Origin: Candidatus Bipolaricaulis sibiricus
Lineage (GTDB): Bacteria; Bipolaricaulota; Bipolaricaulia; Bipolaricaulales; Bipolaricaulaceae
Reading direction: 5' to 3'
NCBI GenBank assembly: GCA_004102645.1
Contig: CP034928.1
Coordinates: 62,001-126,000 of the forward strand
Length of the DNA: 64,000 nt
How positions within the stretch are numbered: the first letter of the stretch is position 1; each line of letters opens with the position of its first letter. Made by a program: the position numbers and the translations under genes. The notes under the pieces are model-generated. The model did not search any database and was not told the DNA's origin. It saw only the letters and a program-made list of their open reading frames with translations. Below are positions 33,556 through 41,522 of this stretch, in pieces.

Positions 33556-34476
33556 GTGATGGGCGAAGGGACGAACCGCGCCGGATCAGGGGCCACGGGG
33601 AACGGGTTTCGGACTGCCCGTCGTTCGTCGGCTCTGGCCGAGAGCTGGCGGAGCCTGCGGGTGGCGACGTGGCTGGGGTGGCAGATCGAGTCGAACTGGA
33701 CCGATCCGTTCCTGTTCGCGGTCTACTCCGTGGTCAAGCCGGTGGCCGGGGCGCTGATCCTGGTGTTCATGTACCTCGTCGTCGCCCGCGGGGGCCTGGG
33801 GAACCCCCTCTTCCCGTACATGTTCGTGGGCAACGCGTTCTACATCTACGTGGGGGCGGTGCTGACCGGCATCAGCTGGGTGATCATCGACGATCGCGAG
33901 CACTATGGGATGCTCAAGTACTTGTACGCGGCACCCCTGAACATCTACACCTACCTCGTCGGCCGCGGGGTGGCCCAGACCGCGATCGCCACGATTGCCG
34001 CCGCGATCACCCTCCTGTTCGGCGTCGGGGTTCTCGGGGTCCGGATTCCGCCTGGGGACGTGGACTGGGGACTCCTCGTGGGGGCACTCGTCCTCGGGCT
34101 CGTGGCCCTCGCGTTCCTCGGGCTCCTCCTGGGCGGGGCGACGCTCCTCACCGCGCGGCACAACTACCTCGTGGGCCAGGCCGTGGCCGGCGCGCTGTAC
34201 CTCGTCTCCGGCGTCGTGTTCCCGCTCGACGTCCTTCCCCGTGCCCTGCAGTGGGTGGGGCTGGGAAACCCGGTCACGTACTGGCTGGAGGCCCTGCGCC
34301 GCGCAGTCCTCGGTGACGGAGGGAACGAGGCGCTGCGCTTGCTTTCCACGGGGACCGTGGTTCTGATCCTCGCTCTCTCTACCGCTGGGCTCGCCGTGGC
34401 GTCGCTCTTGTTCTTCCGGTGGGCGGAACGGATCGCCCACCGCCGCGGCCTCCTCGACATGCAGACCATGCATTGA
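33556..34476 (+). CDS. ABC-2 type permease
   Basis: 306 residues with about six membrane helices after a polar N-terminal stretch of about 45 residues. DDREHYGMLKYLYAAPLNIYTYL is the ABC-2 coupling helix, and FPLDVLPRALQWVGLGNPVTYWLEALRRA the conserved C-terminal motif. Third gene of the exporter operon. The spacer before it carries a short imperfect tandem GACGGGTGACGGGTGATGGG, which overlaps the GTG/ATG start choice (33556 or 33559). Confidence 0.85.
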   Translation: MMGEGTNRAGSGATGNGFRTARRSSALAESWRSLRVATWLGWQIESNWTDPFLFAVYSVVKPVAGALILVFMYLVVARGGLGNPLFPYMFVGNAFYIYVGAVLTGISWVIIDDREHYGMLKYLYAAPLNIYTYLVGRGVAQTAIATIAAAITLLFGVGVLGVRIPPGDVDWGLLVGALVLGLVALAFLGLLLGGATLLTARHNYLVGQAVAGALYLVSGVVFPLDVLPRALQWVGLGNPVTYWLEALRRAVLGDGGNEALRLLSTGTVVLILALSTAGLAVASLLFFRWAERIAHRRGLLDMQTMH

Positions 34477-34487
34477 GGCCGTAGCAT

Positions 34488-35416
34488 GGGGGTCAGGTCT
34501 TGTTCCGTGCATCCCGGCGTTCATCAGCCACTCTGTTCGCGATCCGGCTGATCGTCGAGTAGTGGAGCCCGAGGTGCCGGGCGACCTCGGCGAGCGTGTA
34601 CCCATGCTCGTGGATCGCACGATGGACCGCCTGATCCCTCTTCACCTTGTCTCGCCCTAGGTTGGCGAACAGCGTGGCGAGCGTTGGCCGCGCGGCGAGG
34701 CGCTGGTTTCGGGGGACCTCACGGAGCGCCGTGGCGTCCCGCAGGAGGGGTCGCATCTTCTCCACGAACCGGTCTGTGCCCAGGAGCACACCACCTCGGA
34801 GCTCGTCCCATACGGTCACGTCGTAGCCTGCCCTCACGAACTGCCGGTAGGCCTCGCGGGCCCGATCGCGTCTTCGATCGAACTGGGACAGGATCCACGA
34901 AGTGGTGAGGATCCCTGGGGGCGCCACCTCGCCCGCCGTGGCCCGGTAGCTACTCCACCGCCATTGCCGCGGGTGGCGGACCATCCCCGCGCGGACAGGA
35001 TTGAGGACCACATAGCGGGCAACCTCCAGGAGGTGGCTGTCCTTCTCCACCACGATCGCCTTGAACCGCCCCTGGAGCACGTGCCCGACCCGCCCGTGCC
35101 GCCGGTTGAACGCCTGTGTGTACACCCCGTTGAGCTGGCGCATGCCCCGCGACAGGTTGGCGTCTGGGGTCTCCACGAGGAGGTGGTAGTGGTTGGGGAG
35201 GAGACAGTAGGCGTGGCAGACCCAGCCGAACCGCTGGACGACGCTGCCCAAGACCTCGAGGAACTTCAGGCGGTCGGTGTCGTCAACGAAGATGTCCTGT
35301 TGGGCGTTTCCCCGTGCTGTGACGTGGTAGACCGCTCCCGCGAACTCGATCCGCAACGGCCGCGCCATGGGGCTGAGTGTACCGCGGGGGATGCGTTAGA
35401 ACAAGATCTGACCCCT
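34488..35416. mobile_element. REP-associated tyrosine transposase element with inverted ends
   Basis: GGGGTCAGGTCTTGTT (34489-34504) and AACAAGATCTGACCCC (35400-35415) are a 16-bp inverted repeat with one mismatch that encloses a single RAYT gene. The left repeat includes the stop codon of that gene. This is the size and arrangement of a stand-alone IS200/IS605-related RAYT unit. Confidence 0.7.
34493..35368 (-). CDS. REP-associated tyrosine transposase (Y1/HUH family)
   Basis: 291 residues. MARPLRIEFAGAVYHVTARGN is the classic RAYT opening; LLPNHYHLLVETP holds the HUH pair (His-x-His), and VARYVVLNPVRAGM the catalytic tyrosine helix. A C-terminal helix-turn-helix (YTLAEVARHLGLHYSTISRIA) resembles the DnaA-like tail often attached. 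These proteins nick single-stranded DNA at REP hairpins. The frame is intact, so the gene may be active. Confidence 0.9.
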   Translation of the reverse strand: MARPLRIEFAGAVYHVTARGNAQQDIFVDDTDRLKFLEVLGSVVQRFGWVCHAYCLLPNHYHLLVETPDANLSRGMRQLNGVYTQAFNRRHGRVGHVLQGRFKAIVVEKDSHLLEVARYVVLNPVRAGMVRHPRQWRWSSYRATAGEVAPPGILTTSWILSQFDRRRDRAREAYRQFVRAGYDVTVWDELRGGVLLGTDRFVEKMRPLLRDATALREVPRNQRLAARPTLATLFANLGRDKVKRDQAVHRAIHEHGYTLAEVARHLGLHYSTISRIANRVADERRDARNKT

Positions 35417-35473
35417 CTGTCTGCCTGCCCGCCGGGGGAGATGAGAGGGGGGCACCGTGCTCGGGCGGGCGGG

Positions 35474-35479
35474 TAGGAT
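35474..35479 (+). promoter_or_regulatory. -10 box of the GNAT gene, leaderless spacing
   Basis: TAGGAT ends 6 nt before GTG 35486, with no Shine-Dalgarno site. It lies just outside the RAYT element. Confidence 0.5.
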
Positions 35480-35485
35480 ACCTCT

Positions 35486-36337
35486 GTGGCGATCACGGTT
35501 CGTCCGGCACGGGTTGAGGATCGGGAGGCGATCCTCGCCATCTCGGCCCAGATCTGGCAGGGCGAGGACTACATCCCGCTCGTCCTCGACGGGTGGCTCG
35601 CCGAGGGCGGCCTCGCCGTGGCCGAGCTCGACGGCGTGGTCGCGGGCCTCGGGAAGCTCACGGTGCTCGCTCCCGGCGAGGTGTGGCTCGAGGGCCTGCG
35701 GGTCGATCCGGCCCACCGGGGGAAGGGCGTGGCGAAGGCCCTCGCCCGACATCAACTCGAGTCCGCGCTGGGGCTTAACCCGCGCTCGATCCGGTTCGCC
35801 ACGGCCGAGGTGAACGCAGAGAGCCTCCACATCGCGGGCAGGCAAGGGTTCAGGGAAACCGCCCGGTTCACCTACGTCGAAGGCCCGGTGCGGGACGAGC
35901 CTGCGCCCCTTGGGGTGACTCCCGTGCATGACGTCGCGCCGGCCTGGGCGCTCGTCCAATCGTCGCCCACGTTCCGCGACGCCCGCGGCCTGCTGGCCTG
36001 GGGCTAGCGGTTCCCCGCGCTTTCCCCGGAGCGGTTCGCCCGTCTCGTGGCCAGCGGGGCGGTGTTCGCCTGGGGAGACCCGGCCCGAGGGCTTCTCGTC
36101 CTCCAGCCCGACCCCTACGCTCCCGCCGCGTTCGCCTCGATCGGCTTCCTGGACGGAGACGACGCGGCCCAGGACGCGCTCCTTCTCTTCTCCCACGCTT
36201 GGGCTCGCGAGAAGGGGATGGAGTACCTGTCGGCGATGGTGCCGGACGAGCTTCGTGTCGAGACCTTCGCCCGGCACGGGCTCGCGCCCCTCCCTTACTT
36301 CCGGTACGTGCTCGTCCTCACGTATCCCCTTCCGTGA
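35486..36337 (+). pseudogene. GNAT acetyltransferase interrupted by one in-frame TAG
   Basis: The first part (173 residues) has the GNAT core: EVWLEGLRVDPAHRGKGVAKALARH and the following ESLHIAGRQGF. It stops at TAG 36005-36007 after RGLLAWG. The same frame continues at once with RFPALSPERFARLVASG to 36337, making one protein of about 283 residues with a second GNAT-like half. A single substitution (for example TGG to TAG) explains it. It may be a recent nonsense mutation, a sequencing error or a read-through stop. Confidence 0.7.
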
Positions 36338-36495
36338 GGATCGTTCGCGGGGCGGCCCTTTTCGGGTCCACCCGCGGGGTGATCGGCAAGATACTCCAGG
36401 ATCAGGTACCGCTTACCATCGAGCGACGCGCGTTCTTTCGCAATCTGCTGTCGGCCCCGGTTCACCCTGCAGCGCTAGGAGGGCTGCGAAGGCTG

Positions 36496-37161
36496 TTACC
36501 GCCGGCCGAAGGCCGGATCGGACAGGGCGCTGCAGCCGGTCGCATGGCAGGCACGCACACGGTACCAGTAGGCTAGCCCGACGGTGGCCGTGGTGTCCTC
36601 GATGCTCGTTGTCTCCACCTGTCCCACCGGAGTGGCGAACGTCCCGTCCGGGAACCGATCGCGAAACACCTGGTACGAGATGGCCCCCGGAACGGGATCC
36701 CACAAGATGACGATCTTGTCCGGATAAGCGCGGTCGGTTGCTCGGACGTTGGCGGGAGCGGGGGGGTAGCCGGCGTAGCCCGCCGCGGCTGTTGACATGG
36801 GGCTGCAGCCGACCGAGTTGCACGCCTCGACCTTGTACCAGTACATCCGTCCCTGGTTGGCGGCGCCCACCGTGTCGGTGTAGACGAGCGACGACTCGCT
36901 GCCGAGGAACTGGTAGTCACCGTCGCGGGAATCAGCACGGTACACCCGGTAGCTCGTCGCCCGCTCCACGGACAGCCACGTCACGCGGATCTGCGTCTCG
37001 AATTGACCCAACGATGCCGTGACCCCCGTCGGGGCCCGATCCGGAGGGAGGGTCGGGTTGATCCGGTTGAGCAGGTCGCACCCCGCGAGGACGATACCCA
37101 CGGCGAGAGCTGTCAGCACTCCCACTATGTCTCTGACGATCCGTCGCGCCTCTCTTCTCAT
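36496..37161 (-). CDS. Lipoprotein with two fibronectin type III-like domains
   Basis: 221 residues. A signal peptide with lipobox LAGC (Cys about 28) predicts a lipid-anchored extracytoplasmic protein. Two FnIII-like repeats follow, each starting with a proline-rich strand (PTGVTASLG..., PANVRATDR...) and ending YWYKVEACNSVGCS or YWYRVRACHATGCS; the paired cysteines in each end suggest disulfides. Probably a binding or scaffold protein. ATG 37161 fits the arginine-rich signal start. Confidence 0.8.
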   Translation of the reverse strand: MRREARRIVRDIVGVLTALAVGIVLAGCDLLNRINPTLPPDRAPTGVTASLGQFETQIRVTWLSVERATSYRVYRADSRDGDYQFLGSESSLVYTDTVGAANQGRMYWYKVEACNSVGCSPMSTAAAGYAGYPPAPANVRATDRAYPDKIVILWDPVPGAISYQVFRDRFPDGTFATPVGQVETTSIEDTTATVGLAYWYRVRACHATGCSALSDPAFGRR

Positions 37162-37191
37162 CGTCGGTCCCCTCCTTGGCCTGCCGTGATG

Positions 37192-38265
37192 TTAGGCGGA
37201 CGGGGGGCTTCCGACAAACGCCGGCAGCCGGACATCGAGCGATCGCAGACTGGCAAGCAGGGGCTGCCGTGCCGCGCCGAGTCTCTTCGCGATCTCCTCT
37301 TCCAGGGCGAGGAGTTGGGGGAGCGCCTGCGCGATCTGGCTCCCGCTCGACACATAGCGACAGGAGAGGGCGGTTACCCGTTCCACAAGCCCGACCACCT
37401 GGTCCTCCTCGACGATCTTGTCCCCGTAGTGGACGAGTCTTTCCTCCCACGTCTCTGGGTGTGCCCCCAGGACGTGGCGCTCGGCGATGGCGGCGAGCCC
37501 CGGCCAACCTAGCTTGCGCAGGATCCGCCCCGCCTGCACCCCGTGGTCGGTGGGCTTCTCGGAGGACAGCTTGTCCAGATCGTGGAGGAGCCCGCCCCGG
37601 TGCACAACGAGGGGATCGACCTCGACCCCGCTCTCGCGAAGCCGGAGCGCCAACCAGTGGGCCACAGCCGCCACGGCAGCGGAGTGGCGAACGATGTTCT
37701 CCGGGACGGCATGTTCGTGAAGGATCTGGAGGCACATCGTGACATCCGGGAGCAGGGGTCGTCCCAGAATGGGGGGGAGTTCGCCCAGCATCTGAATCTC
37801 TGCGTCGTGGACCGGGTGTACCAGCGGGCAGCCCTTTGTCGAGGAATTGAGCCAAACTGCCCGCAGTCCCGCGCTCTTGGCCCCGATGATGTCGGCGCTG
37901 TACCCGTCGCCGACCATCACAGCCTCAGCGGCGGAGCACCCCACGCGCTCCAGCACCCTGCGGAAGAACAGGGGGTCGGGCTTGCTCAACCCCAGATCGC
38001 GTGCGGTGACGACCACGGACACGTACGCCGCAAGGCCCGCGCGGGCGAGGGCCGCTCGCACGAGGCGTTCGTCGGACAAGGCAGCGTTCGTGGCCACGGC
38101 GATCACGTAGCGGCCGTGGAGGGCGCGCAGCGCCTCCCCGGCGCCCGAGACCGCCTCGACCCGCGGCCAGTCGGCCATCGGGCCGTCGAAACCGGGGATC
38201 TCCCGCATCAGCGTCCCGCCCCAGTCGAAGAGAACTGCCCGTACCCGATCACTGGAGACGCGCAT
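37192..38265 (-). CDS. HAD-superfamily hydrolase fused to an HD domain
   Basis: 357 residues. The N-terminal HAD domain shows VLFDWGGTLM (motif I, Asp nucleophile), ATNAALS (motif II), GLSKPDPLFF (motif III) and MVGDGYSADIIGAKSAG (motif IV). From about residue 200 an HD phosphohydrolase follows: RHSAAVAAVAHWLA, HRGGLLHDLDKL with the HD pair, and GAHPETWEERLVHYGDKI. Both halves may act on nucleotides or phosphosugars. ATG 38265 is set by TATCAT (38274-38279) 8 nt upstream. It is divergent from the C39-like gene. Confidence 0.82.
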   Translation of the reverse strand: MRVSSDRVRAVLFDWGGTLMREIPGFDGPMADWPRVEAVSGAGEALRALHGRYVIAVATNAALSDERLVRAALARAGLAAYVSVVVTARDLGLSKPDPLFFRRVLERVGCSAAEAVMVGDGYSADIIGAKSAGLRAVWLNSSTKGCPLVHPVHDAEIQMLGELPPILGRPLLPDVTMCLQILHEHAVPENIVRHSAAVAAVAHWLALRLRESGVEVDPLVVHRGGLLHDLDKLSSEKPTDHGVQAGRILRKLGWPGLAAIAERHVLGAHPETWEERLVHYGDKIVEEDQVVGLVERVTALSCRYVSSGSQIAQALPQLLALEEEIAKRLGAARQPLLASLRSLDVRLPAFVGSPPSA

Positions 38266-38273
38266 CGCGAGCG

Positions 38274-38318
38274 ATGATACCCCCGCCGCGGGAAGGCCGA
38301 CCGGACCGCACGTACAAT
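38274..38318. promoter_or_regulatory. Back-to-back leaderless promoters
   Basis: TATCAT on the minus strand (38274-38279) is 8 nt from the HAD-HD ATG, and TACAAT on the plus strand (38313-38318) is 8 nt from ATG 38327. The 61-base divergent spacer thus holds two -10 boxes with the same start-codon distance. Confidence 0.55.
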
Positions 38319-38326
38319 GGCCGATC

Positions 38327-39217
38327 ATGCGATCCTGGGCCCCTGTAGTGCTGTGCGTGTTGGTCGGCGTGGTGGGCGCTGGGCAGGGGTGCGTGTTGGC
38401 GGTCAGCGGGGACGGTCTAGAGGGTCGGTACATCACCGGTGTGCCCGACATGCCCCAGCCACCGCCCAACCCCCTGGGATTCCCGTCCGTGGACAACTGG
38501 AGCGGGCCGCTCGCTGCGGCGAGCGCGATCGCCTATCTCGGGACGACCGTCGGCGGCTGGCCCCGGGGGGTGAGCGGGAACCTGTCTCCGGCCGAGGTGA
38601 GCGCGTATCTGGGGTACTTCATGGCGACGAACGGCGTGGGGAGCCCCGATCGGGCGAACGCAGTCCTGGGCCTCCCCGGCACGATCGTGGACGACCTCGT
38701 GGCCGGGATCCGCGAGTTCGCGCGCTGGGACCCGGTCCATCGGTTCCGAACCCCGCCTCCGGCGATGCTGAACAAGGCGGGATTCGATGCCGACGTCGTG
38801 CTGATCGCTGGCTTCGGTCTCGACTCTGCTCAGTACAGGGCGGGGCTGAGTCGGGGGAGTCCCCCCCTCGTCGTGTTCCGCTACTGGAATCCCCTGGACA
38901 GCGGGCACGCGCTGTGGGTCACCGGCTCGGGGTATCGGGTTCGTGTTCAGTTCTACACCTGGGGCCCAGAGATCCGGTCCAGCAAGGATAGTTCCGTTGC
39001 CGGTGCGGGAGTCCCTCTTGAGGTCTGGGACCCCGACCGCGGGGTTGGCCACGTGGCGGTGGGTGAGGGGTTCCTGGTTGGCGACCCCGACGGGGCCGGA
39101 CCCCTTCCGAGCACGCTGTGGCTCCTCCTCCGCGACACGTGGGGGGCAACCGCGGAGCACGTCGCGATCCCGTGGGGCGAGGTTGTGGCACTCGTTCTAG
39201 TGAGTCGAGCGCGGTAG
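38327..39217 (+). CDS. Secreted C39-peptidase-like protein lacking the catalytic cysteine
   Basis: 296 residues with an N-terminal signal peptide (WAPVVLCVLVGVVGAGQGCVLA). DNWSGPLAAASAIAYLG (about 53-69) matches the NWCGPTAAA helix of C39-like cysteine peptidases, but the Cys is Ser. The later SGHALWVTGSGY carries the family's histidine. The remainder forms beta-rich, tryptophan-containing strands. It could be a pseudo-enzyme or a serine variant. The function is not known. The 3' end overlaps the convergent GNAT gene by 21 nt. Confidence 0.6.
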   Translation: MRSWAPVVLCVLVGVVGAGQGCVLAVSGDGLEGRYITGVPDMPQPPPNPLGFPSVDNWSGPLAAASAIAYLGTTVGGWPRGVSGNLSPAEVSAYLGYFMATNGVGSPDRANAVLGLPGTIVDDLVAGIREFARWDPVHRFRTPPPAMLNKAGFDADVVLIAGFGLDSAQYRAGLSRGSPPLVVFRYWNPLDSGHALWVTGSGYRVRVQFYTWGPEIRSSKDSSVAGAGVPLEVWDPDRGVGHVAVGEGFLVGDPDGAGPLPSTLWLLLRDTWGATAEHVAIPWGEVVALVLVSRAR

Positions 39218-39727
39218 CGAAGCCTGCGTCCCCGCGTTCTCCCAGTACGAGAACCCAGCGCGGCTACCGATCTGGTGGAACCCGGTCTTCTCGAGGACGC
39301 GGATCGAGGCGACGTTATCCGGCGCGCACTCGGCGACGACCCGCCGCACCTCGGGGTGCGTGAACGACCACCGGCACAGGGCTTCCACCGCCTCGGTCGC
39401 GTACCCGCGTCCTCGGTGGGGAGGGGCGATCGCGTACCCGATCTCCACCGTACCGTCGCGGTCTGGCTTCCCCTTGAACCCGGCCTCACCCACGATCGCG
39501 TGATCCTGGCGCCCGATGGCGAACCACACCCCCCACCCGAGGGCCCGGGGATCGTGGAGGAGTTCCTGCAGGTGCAGGAGGATGATCTCCTCGAGCTCTG
39601 GGGACAGCCAGCAGGGTGGGACGGCCGCACCGAGGAGCCGTGCGCCTCCAGGAGGGCTGTCGAGGAGGGCCTGGGCGGCCTCAACCGGACACGCCACGAG
39701 CGTCAGCCTCCGGGTGGTGAGGGTCAT
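39197..39727 (-). CDS. RimJ/RimL-type GNAT acetyltransferase
   Basis: 176 residues. TTRRLTLVACPVEAA start, GEAGFKGKPDRDGTVEIGYAIAPPHRGRGYATEAVEAL (beta4, acetyl-CoA loop) and NVASIRVLEKTGFHQIG are the RimJ-like signature. Such proteins acetylate protein N-termini or small amines. ATG 39727 matches the family start and follows TACGAT (complement of 39737-39742) by 9 nt. Convergent with the C39-like gene. Confidence 0.85.
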   Translation of the reverse strand: MTLTTRRLTLVACPVEAAQALLDSPPGGARLLGAAVPPCWLSPELEEIILLHLQELLHDPRALGWGVWFAIGRQDHAIVGEAGFKGKPDRDGTVEIGYAIAPPHRGRGYATEAVEALCRWSFTHPEVRRVVAECAPDNVASIRVLEKTGFHQIGSRAGFSYWENAGTQASLPRSTH

Positions 39728-39744
39728 CGTGGGTCGATCGTACC

Positions 39745-39780
39745 GAAGAGGAAAACGCCCGGCGGGGCTCCCGCCGGGCG
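39745..39780 (-). terminator. Rho-independent terminator
   Basis: On the minus strand a 10-bp G+C stem (CGCCCGGCGG with CCGCCGGGCG, 5-nt loop, 39756-39780) is followed by TTTTCCTCTT. It ends the transcript of the coiled-coil secreted protein gene (39807-40409). It is the clearest intrinsic terminator in the window. Confidence 0.85.
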
Positions 39781-39806
39781 CCATGCTCTGCGTTTTCAGA
39801 TGGGAC

Positions 39807-40409
39807 CTACTTCTCTGCCGGCGGCCCCTCAAGGGACCGCAGAAGAAGGAGGTCGAGACGGTTCACCGCCACCCGCAACTCCTGGACGATGCGTCCGACC
39901 TCGGCAGGATTGGCCCCTCCCGGCCTTCGCTCGCCCACCTTGTCGTGGATCAGATCGAGCAGCTCCTGGGCGAACTCGCGGAACTGCCGGGCGGTTCGGG
40001 GATCCATCCGTTCGGTGAACCGGTCCACGAACTGATTCACCGAGTCCCGGAACTCGGCCAGCTCCCGGGCGCTCTGTTCCAGGTCGAACAGGAGCCGGTG
40101 CAGATGGAGGCCGAGCTTCAGGAGCTCCACTTGGATGTCCTTGGGTTCAATGCCCTCGCGATCCCGGATCGCCTCCCGCAGCCCCTTGAGGATGGCCTCG
40201 ATCGGCTCGAGACGGGGCGCGATGAGCGGGAGTGCCCTGTGCAGGGCCGCGACCCCCTCTGCGATGTCCTGGACCACGGCGACGAGAACCTGCGCCAGCG
40301 GGGCCGGTGCTGGGGCTGGGGAGACGGGCGGGGGTGGGGCCGCGACCGCTCCCAGCGAGGTGACGACCGCTCCGATCAACCCGAAGACGAACAGACGCTT
40401 TCTACCCAT
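39807..40409 (-). CDS. Secreted helical hypothetical protein
   Basis: 200 residues. A signal peptide (about 1-24) and a Pro/Ala linker precede long amphipathic helices rich in Leu, Arg and Glu (IQVELLKLGLHLHRLLFDLEQ, RQFREFAQELLDLIHDKV), suggesting a coiled coil. No family recognised. It resembles in style the secreted helical protein at 41523-42122 beyond the membrane-bound regulator gene. AAGGAGG before the ATG supports the start. Confidence 0.6.
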   Translation of the reverse strand: MGRKRLFVFGLIGAVVTSLGAVAAPPPPVSPAPAPAPLAQVLVAVVQDIAEGVAALHRALPLIAPRLEPIEAILKGLREAIRDREGIEPKDIQVELLKLGLHLHRLLFDLEQSARELAEFRDSVNQFVDRFTERMDPRTARQFREFAQELLDLIHDKVGERRPGGANPAEVGRIVQELRVAVNRLDLLLLRSLEGPPAEK

Positions 40410-40549
40410 GGTGAACCTCCTTGTGTACTGGCCATCCGATGTTTGGGCATCGGGAACCGCAGTCAGGTTAGGCGGCGACCGATCACGGGGCTACCGCGGC
40501 GCGGTCAAGCCACGGTCAACGCGAGGTCGCTGCGGGTAACCTTCGCCTG

Positions 40550-41482
40550 ATGCAGGTGGCGTTGCGTGGATGGCGGCTGGGGGTTGCGGTGGGGGTGGTG
40601 ATCCTCACCGTGGCCGGGGTGGTCGCGGCGAGCGTGATCCACCGACGGGCGCTCGAGGCCTCGTTCCGCACCCACGGGATCGCGTTTGCCGTGGCGTTCG
40701 CTGACGCTGCGGAGGCATGGCTTGCCTCGGGGGACACGCAGGCGATCCAGCGTGCCGCTCAGCTGATGTTCCTTGGGAGTGTGCGCTACGTGCAGGCCGT
40801 CTCCAACGGGGTCGTCCGCGTGGATGCGCAGCGGGCGGGCCGGCCCGATGAGCCTCTCTCCGTATTGGACAGCATGCCGCGCATCCCGCTGGCTCGGTAC
40901 GTCCGGTCTCCCGGGGGGAAGTACAGCGTTCTCGACGTAGCGGTTCCCCTGCTGGAGGGAGGGCCGGGCTACGTTAGGCTGGGGCTCGACACCCAGGAGA
41001 TCGCGTCCGGGGCACGCGCCGGGACTCTGGTTGCGGTGGGAGCGGGATTCGGGCTCGACCTTCTTGTCCTGGGGTCTCTCTTCCTGACGGGCAGGAGACG
41101 CCTGGCTCGCGTTGACGACGGCCAAGGGGCGGGGACGCTGACCTCTGCCGCGGCTCCCGGTCTGGTGGTGGACGTGAGCCGGAAGGCAGCCGCCCTCAAC
41201 GGGGTGCCCCTCTCCCTGTCTCCGAAGCTGTTCTCGCTTCTCGCGCTCCTCGTGAGCGAGCCAGGGCGGGTGTTCTCCGACCGGGAGATCCTTGGAGCAG
41301 TATGGCCTGCCTCGCGGTACGCGAACGCAAAGGATGTGAAGCAGCACATCTACCTCTTGCGGAAGAAGCTGCGCGGAGTCCAGCCTGGGGCGGAGGGGAT
41401 GATCGTCACCGTTCCTGGGTTCGGGTACCGGTTCGAGCCACCGCGGCGGGACGGGGTTGACCCTCCGTTGGTGGCCTGTTGA
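40550..41482 (+). CDS. Membrane-anchored one-component regulator, C-terminal OmpR-type winged helix
   Basis: 310 residues. A membrane helix at about 10-28, an extracytoplasmic sensor region of about 125 residues (ALEASFRTHGIAFAVAFADAAEAWLA; VLDVAVPLLEGGPGYVRLGLD, PAS/Cache-like), a second helix at about 157-177, then a cytoplasmic OmpR/PhoB winged helix (about 200-300) with LSLSPKLFSLLALLVSEPGRVFSDREILGAVW and VKQHIYLLRKKL. This is ToxR/CadC-like in concept but with reversed domain order. It lies between two secreted helical proteins that it may control. TAACCT (40537-40542) is 7 nt before ATG. Confidence 0.8.
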   Translation: MQVALRGWRLGVAVGVVILTVAGVVAASVIHRRALEASFRTHGIAFAVAFADAAEAWLASGDTQAIQRAAQLMFLGSVRYVQAVSNGVVRVDAQRAGRPDEPLSVLDSMPRIPLARYVRSPGGKYSVLDVAVPLLEGGPGYVRLGLDTQEIASGARAGTLVAVGAGFGLDLLVLGSLFLTGRRRLARVDDGQGAGTLTSAAAPGLVVDVSRKAAALNGVPLSLSPKLFSLLALLVSEPGRVFSDREILGAVWPASRYANAKDVKQHIYLLRKKLRGVQPGAEGMIVTVPGFGYRFEPPRRDGVDPPLVAC

Positions 41483-41522
41483 CCGAAGACGTTCTAGACT
41501 GGTGGCGATGGAGGGGGGGACG

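Noticed and set aside
33536-33558. Tandem GACGGGTGAC-like repeat as a regulatory operator
   Set aside because: Only about two short imperfect copies overlapping the start of a permease gene; probably chance.
36005-36007. Pyrrolysine or selenocysteine insertion at the GNAT stop
   Set aside because: TAG is not a selenocysteine codon, and nothing in the window suggests a pyrrolysine system.
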